A stretch of 64,000 nucleotides of DNA from Pseudarthrobacter sp. NBSH8 (GCF_014217545.1 NZ_CP043178.1:1922001-1986000), one strand, 5' to 3'. Numbered from the stretch's first letter, positions 45,695-55,372 are shown. The notes: generated by a model not told the origin, from the sequence alone. Translations and numbers: made by a program.

Positions 45695-46168
45695 TCAGGC
45701 CTCCCCCTGGTCGTTGTCCCGCAGCATGTTGGTGATGCGGGCGGTGGAGAGGCGGCGGCCTTTTTCGTCGGTCATGACGATTTCGTGCGTTGTCAGGGTC
45801 CGGCCCAGGTGGATCGCGGTGCAGGTCCCTGTCACGGTGCCCGCGGCGATCGCACGGTGGTGCGTGGCGCTCACTTCGATGCCCAGGGCGTGGCGGCCGG
45901 CGCCGGCGTGCATCCCGGCAGCGAAGGACCCCAGGGTCTCGGCCAGCACCACATGGGCGCCGCCGTGCAGGATGCCCGCCACCTGGGTGTTTCCTTCCAC
46001 CGGCATGCTGGCCACCGTCCGTTCCGGGCTCATCTCCAGGAAGTGGATCCCCATCTTCACGACGAGGGCACCGATGCCCATGTGGCCGAGCCAGTCGTGG
46101 AGGTGCGCCGGTATGCCTGCTGTGACCAATTCCTCAGTGAAGGGCCCGGGCGTGAAATTGTCCATCAT
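45695..46168 (-). CDS. Hotdog-fold thioesterase (PaaI-like)
   Basis: 157 residues. GNTQVAGILHGGAHVVLAET is the hotdog active-site helix with HGG; GIEVSATHHRAIAAGTVTG follows. It hydrolyses acyl-CoA, probably an aromatic or medium chain, as in PaaI. Only 19 bases separate its start from the divergent polA start. Confidence 0.9.
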   Translation of the reverse strand: MMDNFTPGPFTEELVTAGIPAHLHDWLGHMGIGALVVKMGIHFLEMSPERTVASMPVEGNTQVAGILHGGAHVVLAETLGSFAAGMHAGAGRHALGIEVSATHHRAIAAGTVTGTCTAIHLGRTLTTHEIVMTDEKGRRLSTARITNMLRDNDQGEA

Positions 46169-46187
46169 GGGAACTAGGCTGGCACCT

Positions 46188-49004
46188 GTGAGTGAAACTA
46201 CCAAACCGGCCCCCTTCCCGACCGAAACTACTGCGCTTGACGCTGCTGATGCCGTACAGGACATCAGCGTCCTGCCGGTCGGAGGCCAGGTTTCCGCTAC
46301 GGAGGCACCCGTGGTTCCCGTCACCGGCCAGCCGCGGCTTCTGGTGCTGGACGGCCACTCGATGGCGTTCCGCGCCTTCTTCGCCCTGCCGGCGGACAAA
46401 TTCTCCACCGCCAACGGACAGCACACCAACGCCATCCACGGCTTCACCTCCATGCTCATCAACCTGATCAAGGAACAGAAGCCCACGCACATTTGCGTCG
46501 CCTTCGACGTCTCGGATGACACCACGCACCGCAAGGCGGAGTACAGCGAGTACAAGGGTGGCCGCAACGAAACGCCCCGTGAGATGAGCGGCCAGATCGA
46601 CCTTATCGACAAGGTTATGGAAGCCTGGGGCATCAAGACCATCAAACTGCCCGGCTATGAGGCGGATGACATCCTGGCCACCCTCGCGGCCATGGGGGAA
46701 AAGGCAGGCTTTGAAGTCCTGCTCGTCTCGGGCGACCGCGACGCCTTCCAGCTGATCACGGACAACGTTTTTGTGCTCTACCCGAGGAAGGGCGTCAGCG
46801 ACATCCCCCGGATGGACGCGGCCGCCATCCAGGAGAAGTATTTTGTGACGCCCGCCCAGTATTCGGACCTTGCCGCGTTGGTGGGGGAGACCGCGGACAA
46901 CCTCCCGGGTGTTCCGGGCGTCGGCCCCAAGACTGCGGCAAAGTGGATCAACCTTTACGGCGGTCTCGAGGGCGTCCTCGAGCACCTGGACGCCATCGGT
47001 GGAAAAGTAGGGGACTCCCTGCGCGCCAACGTCGAGGACGTCAGGCGTAACCGGCGGTTGAACAGGCTCCACACCGACCTCGATCTCCCGCTCACGCTGG
47101 ACGACCTCGCCGAACCGCGCCCGGACGAGGCCGCCCTGGAGACGCTGTTCGACGAGCTCGAATTCAAGACCATCCGTACCCGCCTCTTTGCCCTGTACGG
47201 CAGCGAGCAAGTGGAATCCGCGGAGCGCGAAAGCATCGCCACTCCGGACTTCGTGACTCCGGCCGGGGCAGCCGAGCTGGGCGCTTTCCTGGCGGCTGGC
47301 GCTGGCAAGTCATCGGCAGTCGCCGTCGACCTGGTGCCAGGGAGAATCGGTGAGGACGCCTCCGCACTGGCCATCGTCCGTGACGACGCCGCCGTCTACA
47401 TCGACCTCGCCAGCCAGGACGCCGCCGCCGAAAATGTCCTCGCGGACTGGCTGCGCGATGAAAACTCCCCGAAGGTCATGCACGGCTACAAGGCCGCGCT
47501 GAAGGCCCTGTCCACCCGTGGCCTGGGCCTGGAGGGAGTGGTGGATGACACCTCAATCTCCGGCTACCTCATCCAGCCGGACCGCCGCACCTATGAACTC
47601 GCGGAGCTGGCCCAGCACCACCTCAACGTCAGTGTGCCGTCGGAGACCTCAAAGGCGGGCCAGCTGGAGCTGGCGTTCGACGGCGACGACGCCGCCGCTG
47701 CCGGTGCCCTGGTCCAGGTGGCGGCCGTGGTCCAGGCCCTGAGCCGACACTTCGAATCAGAACTCACCGAACGCAAGGCCGGGGACCTGCTGACCACCCT
47801 CGAGCTGCCCGTCAGCCGCGTGCTGGCCGACATGGAAACCGCAGGCATCGCCATCGACCTGCCGCGCATGGACGAGCAGATCGCCGATCTGGCCAAGGTG
47901 ATCGACAACGCGCAGGAACTTGCCTTCGCCGCGATCGGCCACGAGGTTAATCTCGGATCGCCGAAGCAGCTGCAGACCGTACTCTTTGATGAACTCGAGC
48001 TGCCGAAAACCAAGAAGATCAAGTCCGGCTACACCACCGATGCCGCGTCGTTGAAGAACCTCCTTGAAAAGACCGGGCATGAATTCCTGGTCCAGCTGAT
48101 GGCGCACCGGGAGTCCTCGAAGCTGCGCCAGATGCTGGAGTCACTCAAGAAGTCCGTGACCGAAGACGGCCGGATCCACACCACCTATGCGCAGAATGTG
48201 GCAGCGACGGGCCGCATCTCCTCGAACAACCCGAACCTGCAGAACATCCCCATCCGCAGCGAGGAAGGCCGGCGTGTCCGTGGCATCTTTGTCGTCAGTG
48301 ACGGCTACGAATGCCTGCTGTCCGCGGACTACTCGCAGATCGAAATGCGGATCATGGCGCACCTTTCGGGAGATGCAGGCCTGATCCAGGCGTACCAGGA
48401 CGGCGAAGACCTCCACCGGTTTGTGGGCTCGAACATCTTCCACGTGCCGACGGAGGAAGTCACCAGCGCCATGCGTTCCAAGGTCAAGGCCATGTCGTAC
48501 GGACTCGCCTATGGCCTGACCTCGTTCGGCCTGTCCAAGCAGTTGGAAATTTCCGTGGACGAGGCCCGCACCCTGATGAAGGACTACTTCGACCGGTTCG
48601 GCGCCGTCCGCGACTACCTTCGCGGCGTGGTGGACCAGGCCCGGGTGGACGGATACACGGCCACCATCGAGGGTCGTCGCCGTTACCTGCCGGACCTCAC
48701 CAGCACGGACCGGCAGCTGCGCGAAAACGCGGAGCGCATCGCCCTGAACTCACCCATCCAGGGATCGGCCGCGGACATCATCAAGCGCGCCATGCTGGGC
48801 GTGCACGCTGAACTGGCGGCCCAGGGACTGAAGTCGCGCATGCTGCTGCAGGTCCACGACGAACTGGTGCTGGAAGTCGCCGCCGGTGAGCGGGAAGCGG
48901 TGGAGAAGCTCGTCACAGAGCAGATGGGCTCTGCCGCGGACCTCACCGTCCCGCTGGATGTCCAGATCGGCGTGGGCCCCAGCTGGTACGACGCCGGCCA
49001 CTAG
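46188..49004 (+). CDS. polA: DNA polymerase I
   Basis: About 938 residues. 5'-3' exonuclease (LLVLDGHSMAFRAFFALP, VSGDRDAFQLIT, LPGVPGVGPKTAAKWI); an exonuclease-like middle domain whose DxE motif is absent, as in other actinobacteria; family A polymerase motifs A (LLSADYSQIEMRIMAHLSG), B (RSKVKAMSYGLAYGLTSFG) and C (MLLQVHDELVLEV). GTG at 46188 gives MSETTKP; ATG at 46167 is an alternative. Functions in repair and Okazaki fragment maturation. Confidence 0.96.
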   Translation: MSETTKPAPFPTETTALDAADAVQDISVLPVGGQVSATEAPVVPVTGQPRLLVLDGHSMAFRAFFALPADKFSTANGQHTNAIHGFTSMLINLIKEQKPTHICVAFDVSDDTTHRKAEYSEYKGGRNETPREMSGQIDLIDKVMEAWGIKTIKLPGYEADDILATLAAMGEKAGFEVLLVSGDRDAFQLITDNVFVLYPRKGVSDIPRMDAAAIQEKYFVTPAQYSDLAALVGETADNLPGVPGVGPKTAAKWINLYGGLEGVLEHLDAIGGKVGDSLRANVEDVRRNRRLNRLHTDLDLPLTLDDLAEPRPDEAALETLFDELEFKTIRTRLFALYGSEQVESAERESIATPDFVTPAGAAELGAFLAAGAGKSSAVAVDLVPGRIGEDASALAIVRDDAAVYIDLASQDAAAENVLADWLRDENSPKVMHGYKAALKALSTRGLGLEGVVDDTSISGYLIQPDRRTYELAELAQHHLNVSVPSETSKAGQLELAFDGDDAAAAGALVQVAAVVQALSRHFESELTERKAGDLLTTLELPVSRVLADMETAGIAIDLPRMDEQIADLAKVIDNAQELAFAAIGHEVNLGSPKQLQTVLFDELELPKTKKIKSGYTTDAASLKNLLEKTGHEFLVQLMAHRESSKLRQMLESLKKSVTEDGRIHTTYAQNVAATGRISSNNPNLQNIPIRSEEGRRVRGIFVVSDGYECLLSADYSQIEMRIMAHLSGDAGLIQAYQDGEDLHRFVGSNIFHVPTEEVTSAMRSKVKAMSYGLAYGLTSFGLSKQLEISVDEARTLMKDYFDRFGAVRDYLRGVVDQARVDGYTATIEGRRRYLPDLTSTDRQLRENAERIALNSPIQGSAADIIKRAMLGVHAELAAQGLKSRMLLQVHDELVLEVAAGEREAVEKLVTEQMGSAADLTVPLDVQIGVGPSWYDAGH

Positions 49005-49053
49005 GAACGGGCTGCTGGGACGGGACGGCTGGAAACGAACTGGGCGGGGCACG

Positions 49054-49170
49054 ATGGACAAGTACGACGTCAAGAAACAGTTCAAGGATCTGTACGCGCC
49101 CCGGGCCCGGGACTTCGAAGTGGTCACCGTCCCGCCAATGAACTACCTGGGGTGGCTTGTGAAAAAGTGA
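49054..49170 (+). pseudogene. 5' end of a GyrI-like gene cut by a transposon
   Basis: ATG at 49054 gives MDKYDVKKQFKDLYAP and VVTVPPMNYL, the usual start of GyrI-like small-molecule-binding domain proteins. After codon 32 the sequence runs into the Tn3 terminal repeat at 49149, adding GWLVKK and a stop. The other 170 or so residues are missing and were not found beyond the transposon remnant. Confidence 0.75.
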
Positions 49171-49186
49171 AATATCCGACGCTAAG
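49149..49186. mobile_element. 38-bp Tn3-family terminal inverted repeat
   Basis: Starts GGGG and ends TAAG, with exactly the 38-base length typical of Tn3 ends. The inner end overlaps the transposase stop codon (49182-49184), as is usual. It marks the insertion point in the GyrI-like gene. Confidence 0.85.
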
Positions 49187-49865
49187 GTTTTTTCGGGCGG
49201 CGTAGTGGCCTGTATTTGCCGGTTTTGATGTGGTTCGCGCGGGGCCAGGTGTAGTCGCCGGTGAGGTTGATGTGTTCCCAGCCCAGGGGTGAGTGGAACC
49301 GCAGGAGGTCGGGATCGACGTGGCCGCCGTTGCTGGTCAGGGTGGTGATGGTGCGGTTGAGGTAGACGGTGTTCCAGAGGACGATGGCTGCGGTGAGAAG
49401 GTTCAGCCCGCTGGCGCGGTAGCGCTGCTGTTCGAAGGAGCGGTCGCGGATTTCGCCGAGCCGGTTGAAGAACACGGCGCGGGCGAGGGTGTTTCGGGCT
49501 TCGCCCTTGTTCAGGCCGGCGGTGACTTTGCGGCGCAGGCCGGGGTCCTGGAGCCAGTCGAGCAGGAAGAGGGTCCGCTCCATTCTGCCAAGTTCCCGTA
49601 GTGCGAGGGCGAGCCCGTTTTGGCGGGGGTAGGCGCCGAGTTTGCGCATCATCAGGGACGCGGTCACGGTGCCGGTTTTGATGGACGCCGCGAGGCGGAG
49701 GATTTCATCCCAATGCAGAGCAATTGTTCTTGTGTTGATGGTCCCGCCGATCAGCGGCGCCAGGGCCGGGAGTCCTGGATCGTTGGTGGGGGTGTAGAGG
49801 CGGGTGTCGCCGATGTTGCGTTGTGTCTGCAGCCCCACCAGCAGGGGCCGGCAAGCGCCAGTCAT
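49182..49865 (-). pseudogene. tnpA: 3' part of a Tn3-family transposase
   Basis: From about 49830 to the stop the frame encodes the C-terminal third of a Tn3 DDE transposase: [60 protein letters not shown] and [15 protein letters not shown], with the catalytic Glu region near the N-L-K-G-E segment. The upstream two thirds and the resolvase are missing, so the element is a dead relic. Confidence 0.88.
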
Positions 49866-50105
49866 TCCAGAAGCACCCTGATGGGACCCGGACGGGACGG
49901 CGCATCAGACCTGGTCGTCACGGCGTCTGCTGTGCAAGCCCCGCCGGTAGCCTGCTGTTATCAGGAGGATAGTCCACCTGCGGTGACCGCTTTCGGCCGT
50001 TCGTTGTCCTCGCCTGAGGCCCTGGCCCTGACCGCTGGCGTGGAGACTTTCTGCGGCGCCGCGGTCCCGCTGCCTGGGGTGCGCTGACAAAGCAATCTTG
50101 TATCA
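49866..50105. other. No gene recognised
   Basis: About 240 bases between the transposase relic and the copper-protein gene. Open frames here lack a ribosome site or family signature. The rest of the broken GyrI-like gene is not present. Confidence 0.5.
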
Positions 50106-50127
50106 GTGGCTGACGATGGTCAGCCAC
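50106..50127. promoter_or_regulatory. Perfect dyad upstream of the copper-protein gene
   Basis: gtggctgac (50106-50114) and gtcagccac (50119-50127) around gatg, 24 bases before the start codon. It could be an operator for a metal regulator or a leader hairpin. No known CsoR or CueR consensus was recognised. Confidence 0.45.
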
Positions 50128-50150
50128 CAATTGTGATGAGGAGAAATTTG

Positions 50151-50525
50151 ATGACCCACCATGTGAAGTCCATGCTCGAGGCCTACCCGAAGGATCTGCC
50201 AGGAGTGGACCTGGAGAAGCTTGCCGAGCGCATCGGGGCGTGCTTTGAATGCGCCCAGACCTGTACGGCGTGCGCGGATGCCTGTCTCGGCGAGGACATG
50301 GCCGCTGAACTGACCAAGTGCATCCGGACCAACCTGAACTGCGCTGACATTTGCGCCGCGACCGGCAAGATCCTGTCCCGGCGCACCGGGTATGACCCGG
50401 ACATCACCCGGACTGTCCTGGCAGCCTGCGCGGCCGCGTGCAAGGCCTGCGCCGGCGAATGCGAACAGCACGCCGGCATGCATGAGCATTGCAGGATCTG
50501 CGCAGAGGCGTGCCGCTGCTGCTAG
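50151..50525 (+). CDS. Cys-rich four-helix copper-binding protein (Csp/DUF326)
   Basis: 124 residues with 17 cysteines, mostly in CxxxC spacing (ACFECAQTCTACADAC, CAAACKACAGEC, HCRICAEACRCC). This fits the Csp family, whose four-helix bundle stores many Cu(I) ions along its core. No signal peptide, so cytosolic (Csp3-like). GAGGAG lies before the ATG at 50151. It is preceded by the dyad at 50106 and followed by a hairpin. Confidence 0.92.
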   Translation: MTHHVKSMLEAYPKDLPGVDLEKLAERIGACFECAQTCTACADACLGEDMAAELTKCIRTNLNCADICAATGKILSRRTGYDPDITRTVLAACAAACKACAGECEQHAGMHEHCRICAEACRCC

Positions 50526-50591
50526 GCGGCCTGCACGGAACTCCTGTCAGCGTTGGGCTGATATGTAGGCCCCGTTGTCAAGAGGCAGAGG

Positions 50592-50629
50592 TGAGCGGCT
50601 CCTGGCTTTTTGGTTCCAGGGGCCGCTCA
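50592..50629. terminator. Terminator after the copper-protein gene
   Basis: tgagcggctcctgg (50592-50605) pairs with ccaggggccgctca (50616-50629), with one G-T pair and a T-rich loop. Confidence 0.7.
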
Positions 50630-51125
50630 TTATGTGCCGGCCGGTTGTGGTTTCGGTGTTGGCGAGTCTTTTTCTCGACTGCAGTGTCAGGCTGATATTC
50701 GCGGGTTGGTTACCGCATGACGATGTGTTCGGCTGGAGCGTATCGGTGGTCTAGTTTCGAGCGTCGACAGTTGAGGCCCGTCTGCTCATAGCCCAGTCTC
50801 GGGTTAGCTCCGCGTGCTGCCGAATCGCGTTGACTCATCCACCCCTGGCCCAGCGGGTCGCCGTTAAAGGCTCAGCAAATCACCCGGCAGGATCCCAGCC
50901 GGGGACACTAAAGACATCGTGAACGCCCACCGGGGTTAAGGGAATGCAGCAGCTGCTGAACACCCTTTAAACTCCGCATTGCGGGCTGCTGACCGCACTA
51001 CAAGGCCGGTCAGCAGCCCGCGGCATGCCATCGGTGACACTCTACCTAGCCTTGGTGACGGCGGACGGCGCCTGAGGGGGTCGGTTACCGTGGTACTGCG
51101 CAACGACTCCGGAAAGGAATCTCTC
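50630..51125. other. Gap with one strong hairpin, no gene
   Basis: About 500 bases without a supported gene. Perfect 14-base arms (gcgggctgctgacc at 50981-50994; complement at 51008-51021) lie 105 bases before the permease start and could be an attenuator or operator. Confidence 0.5.
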
Positions 51126-52466
51126 ATGGGTAAGAGCTCCACGCCACAGAAGCTGTCTCTGACCGGATCCGTGGCCCTTGGGACGGGAGTGATGCTCGGG
51201 GCGGGGATTTTCGCTCTCGTGGGGCAGGTCGCCGAGCTGGCCGGTGGCTGGGTGCCGTGGGCGTTCTTCGCCGGTGCCGTGGTCGTGGCTTTCAGCTCTT
51301 ATTCGTACATCCGGTATTCTGCAGCGGACCCGTCCTCGGGCGGGATTGCGATGCTGCTTAAGGCCGCCTACGGGCCAGGAGTGGTCGCTGGGTCCTTTTC
51401 GCTGTTCATGTATGTGTCCATGATCCTGGCTGAGTCCTTGCTGGGCCGCACCTTCGCCACCTATCTGCTGCGGCCCTTTGGTTTGCAGGGCTCGGTCCTG
51501 TGGGTTCCGGTCCTGGCGGTGGCCGCGATCGCGGTCGCTGCCCTGGTGAATCTGGTGGGCAACCGGTGGGTTGAGGGATCGGCCACGGTAACGGCGGCGA
51601 TCAAGATTATTGGTATCGCCGTGCTGGCCATCGCGGGTATCCTCGCGGCCGGCGTGTCGTCCCTGGGCCGGTTGTTTACCGTGGCGGACCGCACGCCGCC
51701 GGATCAGGGGTGGCTGGGCTTCCTGGCCGGGGTCACGCTGTGCATCCTGGCGTACAAGGGCTTTACCACGATCACCAACCAGGGCGCTGACCTGCGCAAC
51801 CCTGAGCGCAACATCGGCCGGTCCATCATGATTGCCATCGGCCTGTGTACCGCGCTCTACCTGCTGATCACCGTAGCGGTCACCGGCAGCCTCTCGGTCG
51901 AGCAGATCCTCGGGGCCCGGGACTATGCCCTGGCCGAGGCCGCCGTGCCGACCTTCGGCTCCTGGGGCGTGACGCTGACTGTGGCGATCGCTGTGGTCGC
52001 CACGCTCTCCGGACTGGTGGCCAGTCTGTTCTCGGTCTCGAAGCTCTATGACATGCTTCGAGACATGGGGCAGGTCCCCGGGCTGCCCGGGCAGGAGGGT
52101 CACCAGTCGCTGTACATCACCGCGGGACTGGCCATGGTGATGGCCGCGTTCTTCGACCTGTCCCAGATTGCCTCTCTCGGAGCGATCCTGTACCTCGCTA
52201 TGGACATCGCCATCCACGTTGGTGTAATCCGCCACCTCAGAAGGGACATCGAGGCCAAGGTCTGGATCCCGTGGACGGCCATCGTGCTCGACACCGCCGT
52301 GCTCGTGCCGTTCGTGCTCATCAAGGCCCAGTCGGATCCGGTCACCATAGTCATCACCGTTGTCGTGGCCGCAGTGATCACTCTTGCCCAGTGGCTTGTG
52401 GTGCGCCACCGGCGTCGGGACGGCGCACCCTCACAGCAGACCTCCACCCAGGACCACCCTCACTGA
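51126..52466 (+). CDS. APC superfamily permease
   Basis: 446 residues with twelve membrane segments. TGSVALGTGVMLGAGIFALVG in TM1 is the APC substrate-binding loop; AYKGFTTITNQGADLRNPER lies in the middle; YDMLRDMGQVPGLPG follows TM8. ATG at 51126 with AAAGGAA upstream. Likely imports an amino acid or related organic cation/anion; specificity unknown. Confidence 0.9.
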   Translation: MGKSSTPQKLSLTGSVALGTGVMLGAGIFALVGQVAELAGGWVPWAFFAGAVVVAFSSYSYIRYSAADPSSGGIAMLLKAAYGPGVVAGSFSLFMYVSMILAESLLGRTFATYLLRPFGLQGSVLWVPVLAVAAIAVAALVNLVGNRWVEGSATVTAAIKIIGIAVLAIAGILAAGVSSLGRLFTVADRTPPDQGWLGFLAGVTLCILAYKGFTTITNQGADLRNPERNIGRSIMIAIGLCTALYLLITVAVTGSLSVEQILGARDYALAEAAVPTFGSWGVTLTVAIAVVATLSGLVASLFSVSKLYDMLRDMGQVPGLPGQEGHQSLYITAGLAMVMAAFFDLSQIASLGAILYLAMDIAIHVGVIRHLRRDIEAKVWIPWTAIVLDTAVLVPFVLIKAQSDPVTIVITVVVAAVITLAQWLVVRHRRRDGAPSQQTSTQDHPH

Positions 52467-52624
52467 CGTGTACGCTCACACGGATGGCAGGGGCAAACTC
52501 GCGGACAGCGTCGTTTCACAGGATGGTACTGGTTCCTCTTCCTGTTGGCTCGACCGGGAACGGGGCCTGTCTACCGTGCGGGTCCGGGTGTGACTGGTCC
52601 GTTTCTGTGGCTCAAGGGTCTCAG

Positions 52625-53806
52625 TCATTGTTTGGTGGGCACGTGTCGATCGTCGAATTGGCGGGCAATCAGGACATCGGTGCTGGAGTGGGCAAGGATC
52701 GACAGGACGATGACCAGGGCGATCAGGTGGAAGACCTGGTCGGCCAGGCCAATACCGGATTCAAGGACAATGAGGCCGTAGACGACGGAAGCGAAACCTT
52801 TGGGCCCGAACCACATGGCCGCTAGTTGCTCTCGCCTGCCCAGCTTGGAGCCGAGGAATGAGACAAACAGAGCTGCGGGGCGGGCAGCGACAATGGCCAG
52901 GACCGCGAAGATCCATCCGGCCAGCGGGATCTCCCCGAACAGGAACGCCGGTGTGATCAGGGCGCCGAAGACCATGATCGCGGCGAGCTTGATCAATTCC
53001 GTGATCAGTTCTCCGAACTGTTCAAATTCGTGCCGGAGCCCCCTGCCCGCGGTAGCGACAGTGACACCGGCGGTGAAAGCGGCGAGGAAGAGGTTCGCGT
53101 GGGTGGCATAGCAGATGGCCAGCACCAGCAGGCCGATGGAAACCGCGAGCAGCGGCTGAAGTGACCTGGTGGCCTGCAGGAAGGGAAGCCGCTCCAGCAG
53201 CAGGACACCATACGGAACCAGGATTCCGACAACGATGCCCAGGCCGAGTTCCTCCGCCAGTTGCCACCCGTGAGCGTCCGTGCCCCCGGTCAATGCCAGA
53301 AGCACCAGGACGATGGGAAGTGCAATGCCGTCATTGAGGCCTGATTCGACGTTCAGCAGGTGACGGAGCCGGGCCGGGACTTCCTCGCGTCCCACGATCG
53401 CAGCCGCAAAAACGGGATCGGTAGGGGCGAGGACGGCACCTAAGAGGAATGATTCCAGCCAGGGCAGCCCGGCCACGAAATGGGCCAGGAGGGCCGTAAG
53501 CACCAGAGTAATGGGCAGGCCAAGCAGCAGCGCTCTGCCGGGCAGCCGCCACGCACGCCGAAGGTCGGAGACCCCCGCCCTCATGCCGTCGGTGAAAAGG
53601 ACCGAAAACAGTGCGAGCTCTGCCAGGCCACCCACGATAGGGTCGCCGGGTCCAATGTGAAGAACGCCCAGCACGCCGCCGCCCAGGACAAAGCCACCGA
53701 GCAGGAAAAGGACAGCCGTGGACAGCACCGTCCGGTGCGCGCGCTCGGAGACCAGCACAGCGATCATCAGGAGCACGGCAAAGACCAGGACAAGCGATGC
53801 CGACAT
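52625..53806 (-). CDS. Cation:proton antiporter (CPA1/NhaP type)
   Basis: 393 residues with about twelve membrane segments. Core motifs LGAVLAPTDPVFAAAIVG and LNVESGLNDGIALPIVLV hold the Asp residues that bind Na+ or K+ and H+. I chose the ATG at 53806 because AGGAGG is five bases upstream; the frame also opens at GTG 53812. Role: pH and sodium homeostasis at the membrane. Confidence 0.92.
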   Translation of the reverse strand: MSASLVLVFAVLLMIAVLVSERAHRTVLSTAVLFLLGGFVLGGGVLGVLHIGPGDPIVGGLAELALFSVLFTDGMRAGVSDLRRAWRLPGRALLLGLPITLVLTALLAHFVAGLPWLESFLLGAVLAPTDPVFAAAIVGREEVPARLRHLLNVESGLNDGIALPIVLVLLALTGGTDAHGWQLAEELGLGIVVGILVPYGVLLLERLPFLQATRSLQPLLAVSIGLLVLAICYATHANLFLAAFTAGVTVATAGRGLRHEFEQFGELITELIKLAAIMVFGALITPAFLFGEIPLAGWIFAVLAIVAARPAALFVSFLGSKLGRREQLAAMWFGPKGFASVVYGLIVLESGIGLADQVFHLIALVIVLSILAHSSTDVLIARQFDDRHVPTKQ

Positions 53807-53832
53807 CATCACCTCCTACGAGCCGCCCTCGG

Positions 53833-54369
53833 GTGGCGGCCGAACACTCACCGGCAGCGGCCAGTGCGCTGAACGTTCCGATTCTCAGACCGGCTTCCGG
53901 CCAGCCTAACGGGAAGACTGGGCGAACGGTCATGGCGTCTTCTGGCCGTGGCGCCGTTCAAAAGACCAGCAGGCTCTTTTCCAAGCCCGGTCGGGGCGTC
54001 AGAGGTCACGCAGCCGGCAGCGTCCGACTGCAGTTTTGTTTCCCGGGCCGGACAGGCACGGGGCCGGTGGGCGGACTTCCTGCGCCATGCCAGCCGGGCG
54101 GGGTCGTGTTCGCTGAGATCACTGGGTTGTGCGGAAAGGGCGCCTCAAGCGCCGCTAACGACCGTCGCGGGTGATGATTCCTGTAGGCAGGTCGCTTCAA
54201 ATTAGGGGTGTGCACGCCGGGAAGAACCTCTCGGAGATGACGTCATCGCTTCGGCAACAATCGACAGACTCATCCACCACGCCAGACGTCATCGCTCTCA
54301 AAGGCGCCAGCTGCCGCGGACGCCACCACACCAAACGCACGCCTACCCCACAACCCACCCACTGGCAGC
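53833..54369. other. No gene recognised
   Basis: About 540 bases upstream of the GH65 remnant. Short frames occur on both strands but none has a family signature with a ribosome site. It probably is decayed DNA. Confidence 0.45.
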
Positions 54370-54845
54370 CTCCGGACCTGGCGCGGGTGACCCTCACCGC
54401 GACCCTGCAGCCTGGGCAGCGGCCGAGGCTCGTCACGTTCGTCGCTTAGGGCTGGTCGGAGGTCCGCTCGCAACCGGCAGTCGCTGAACATATCACCGTC
54501 GCCCTCACGGCAGCGGGGCAGAGCGGGTGGGAGGGGCTGGCGATTCCGGCCAAGGGCTTGACCGCCCCAGCTATTATGGGCACGCGTTCTGGGACACAGA
54601 GGCCTACACGTGCTGCAGGCGCTCACCTACACCGCACCCCAGGCTGCGCGCGACGCACTGGCGTGGCGGCACTCGATCCTGCCCCAGGCGCGTGAGCGGG
54701 CGGCCCAGCTCGGGCTGGCCGAGGCGTTGTTTCCCTGGCGTACGATTGCCGGGCGTGAATGTTCTGGCTATTGGCCGGCCGGACGGGCTTCCTCCCATCG
54801 ACGACCCAGCCGATGATGCCCGCGACCATGGAGCCTATCGTTCGA
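54370..54845 (+). pseudogene. Decayed glycoside hydrolase family 65 gene
   Basis: VTLTATLQPGQRPRLVTFVA is followed by a TAG at 54447 (a Tyr is expected) and then GWSEVRSQPAVAEH. After GWEGL an internal stretch is missing and the reading resumes at IPAKGLT. Another frame has PSYYGHAFWDTEAY, and yet another has LQALTYTAPQAARDALAWRH, AAQLGLAEALFPWRTIAG and RECSGYWPAG. These match GH65 phosphorylases (maltose, trehalose or kojibiose). A stop, an internal deletion, several frameshifts and loss of both ends make it nonfunctional. Confidence 0.8.
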
Positions 54846-54913
54846 GGAGCCTCGGACAAGGCGTCCGGCTACCGGTCTATTCGTACACCGGAAGACCGCC
54901 CCGTGTTCTTTCC

Positions 54914-55372
54914 TTAGGAGGTCTTGGGCCGGACGACCAGGACAGGACATGGCGCGTGGTCGATGACCTGGGTGCTGACCGAGCCCAGGTGCAACCCGGG
55001 AAATCCCCCATGCCCTCGGGAGCCAACGACCACAAGATCCGCGTCCTGGGCCGCGTCGAGTATTGCCGATGCCGGTGAATCACTGTTAACGACCTGCCCG
55101 GTGGCGGTCACCCCCTCATCTGCAGCAGACTTCAGCGCCTCAGCCTGAAGCGTCCCTGCGATCTGCTCCGGGGACTCTTCATCGGCGATTCCACCCGCCG
55201 CCGTTTCCAGCACAGCCGGATACCAGGCCATCGGCGCCCTGTTCCATGCCGTGATCAGGCGGAGCTGACCGTCGCGCTGCCGGGCCTCGTCCACCGCCCA
55301 GCTCAGCGCTGTCTGAGAATGTTCGGAACCGTCAAACCCCACCACAATCGTGAACGCGCTGTCACTGCTCAT
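54914..55372 (-). CDS. Universal stress protein
   Basis: 152 residues, one UspA domain. VVGFDGSEHSQTALSWAVDE at the start, DADLVVVGSRGHGGFPGLHL with the ATP-binding G-x2-G-x9-G-S pattern, and CPVLVVRP at the end. ATP-binding type. Such proteins accumulate in hypoxia or starvation in actinobacteria. Confidence 0.93.
   Translation of the reverse strand: MSSDSAFTIVVGFDGSEHSQTALSWAVDEARQRDGQLRLITAWNRAPMAWYPAVLETAAGGIADEESPEQIAGTLQAEALKSAADEGVTATGQVVNSDSPASAILDAAQDADLVVVGSRGHGGFPGLHLGSVSTQVIDHAPCPVLVVRPKTS

Noticed and set aside
45714..46187. Upstream extension of the polA frame
   Set aside because: It overlaps the thioesterase gene on the other strand and lacks polymerase similarity. The polA domains begin after 46188.
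51038..51125. Riboswitch before the APC permease
   Set aside because: The hairpin is clear but I could not match any known riboswitch core, so it was listed only as a hairpin.
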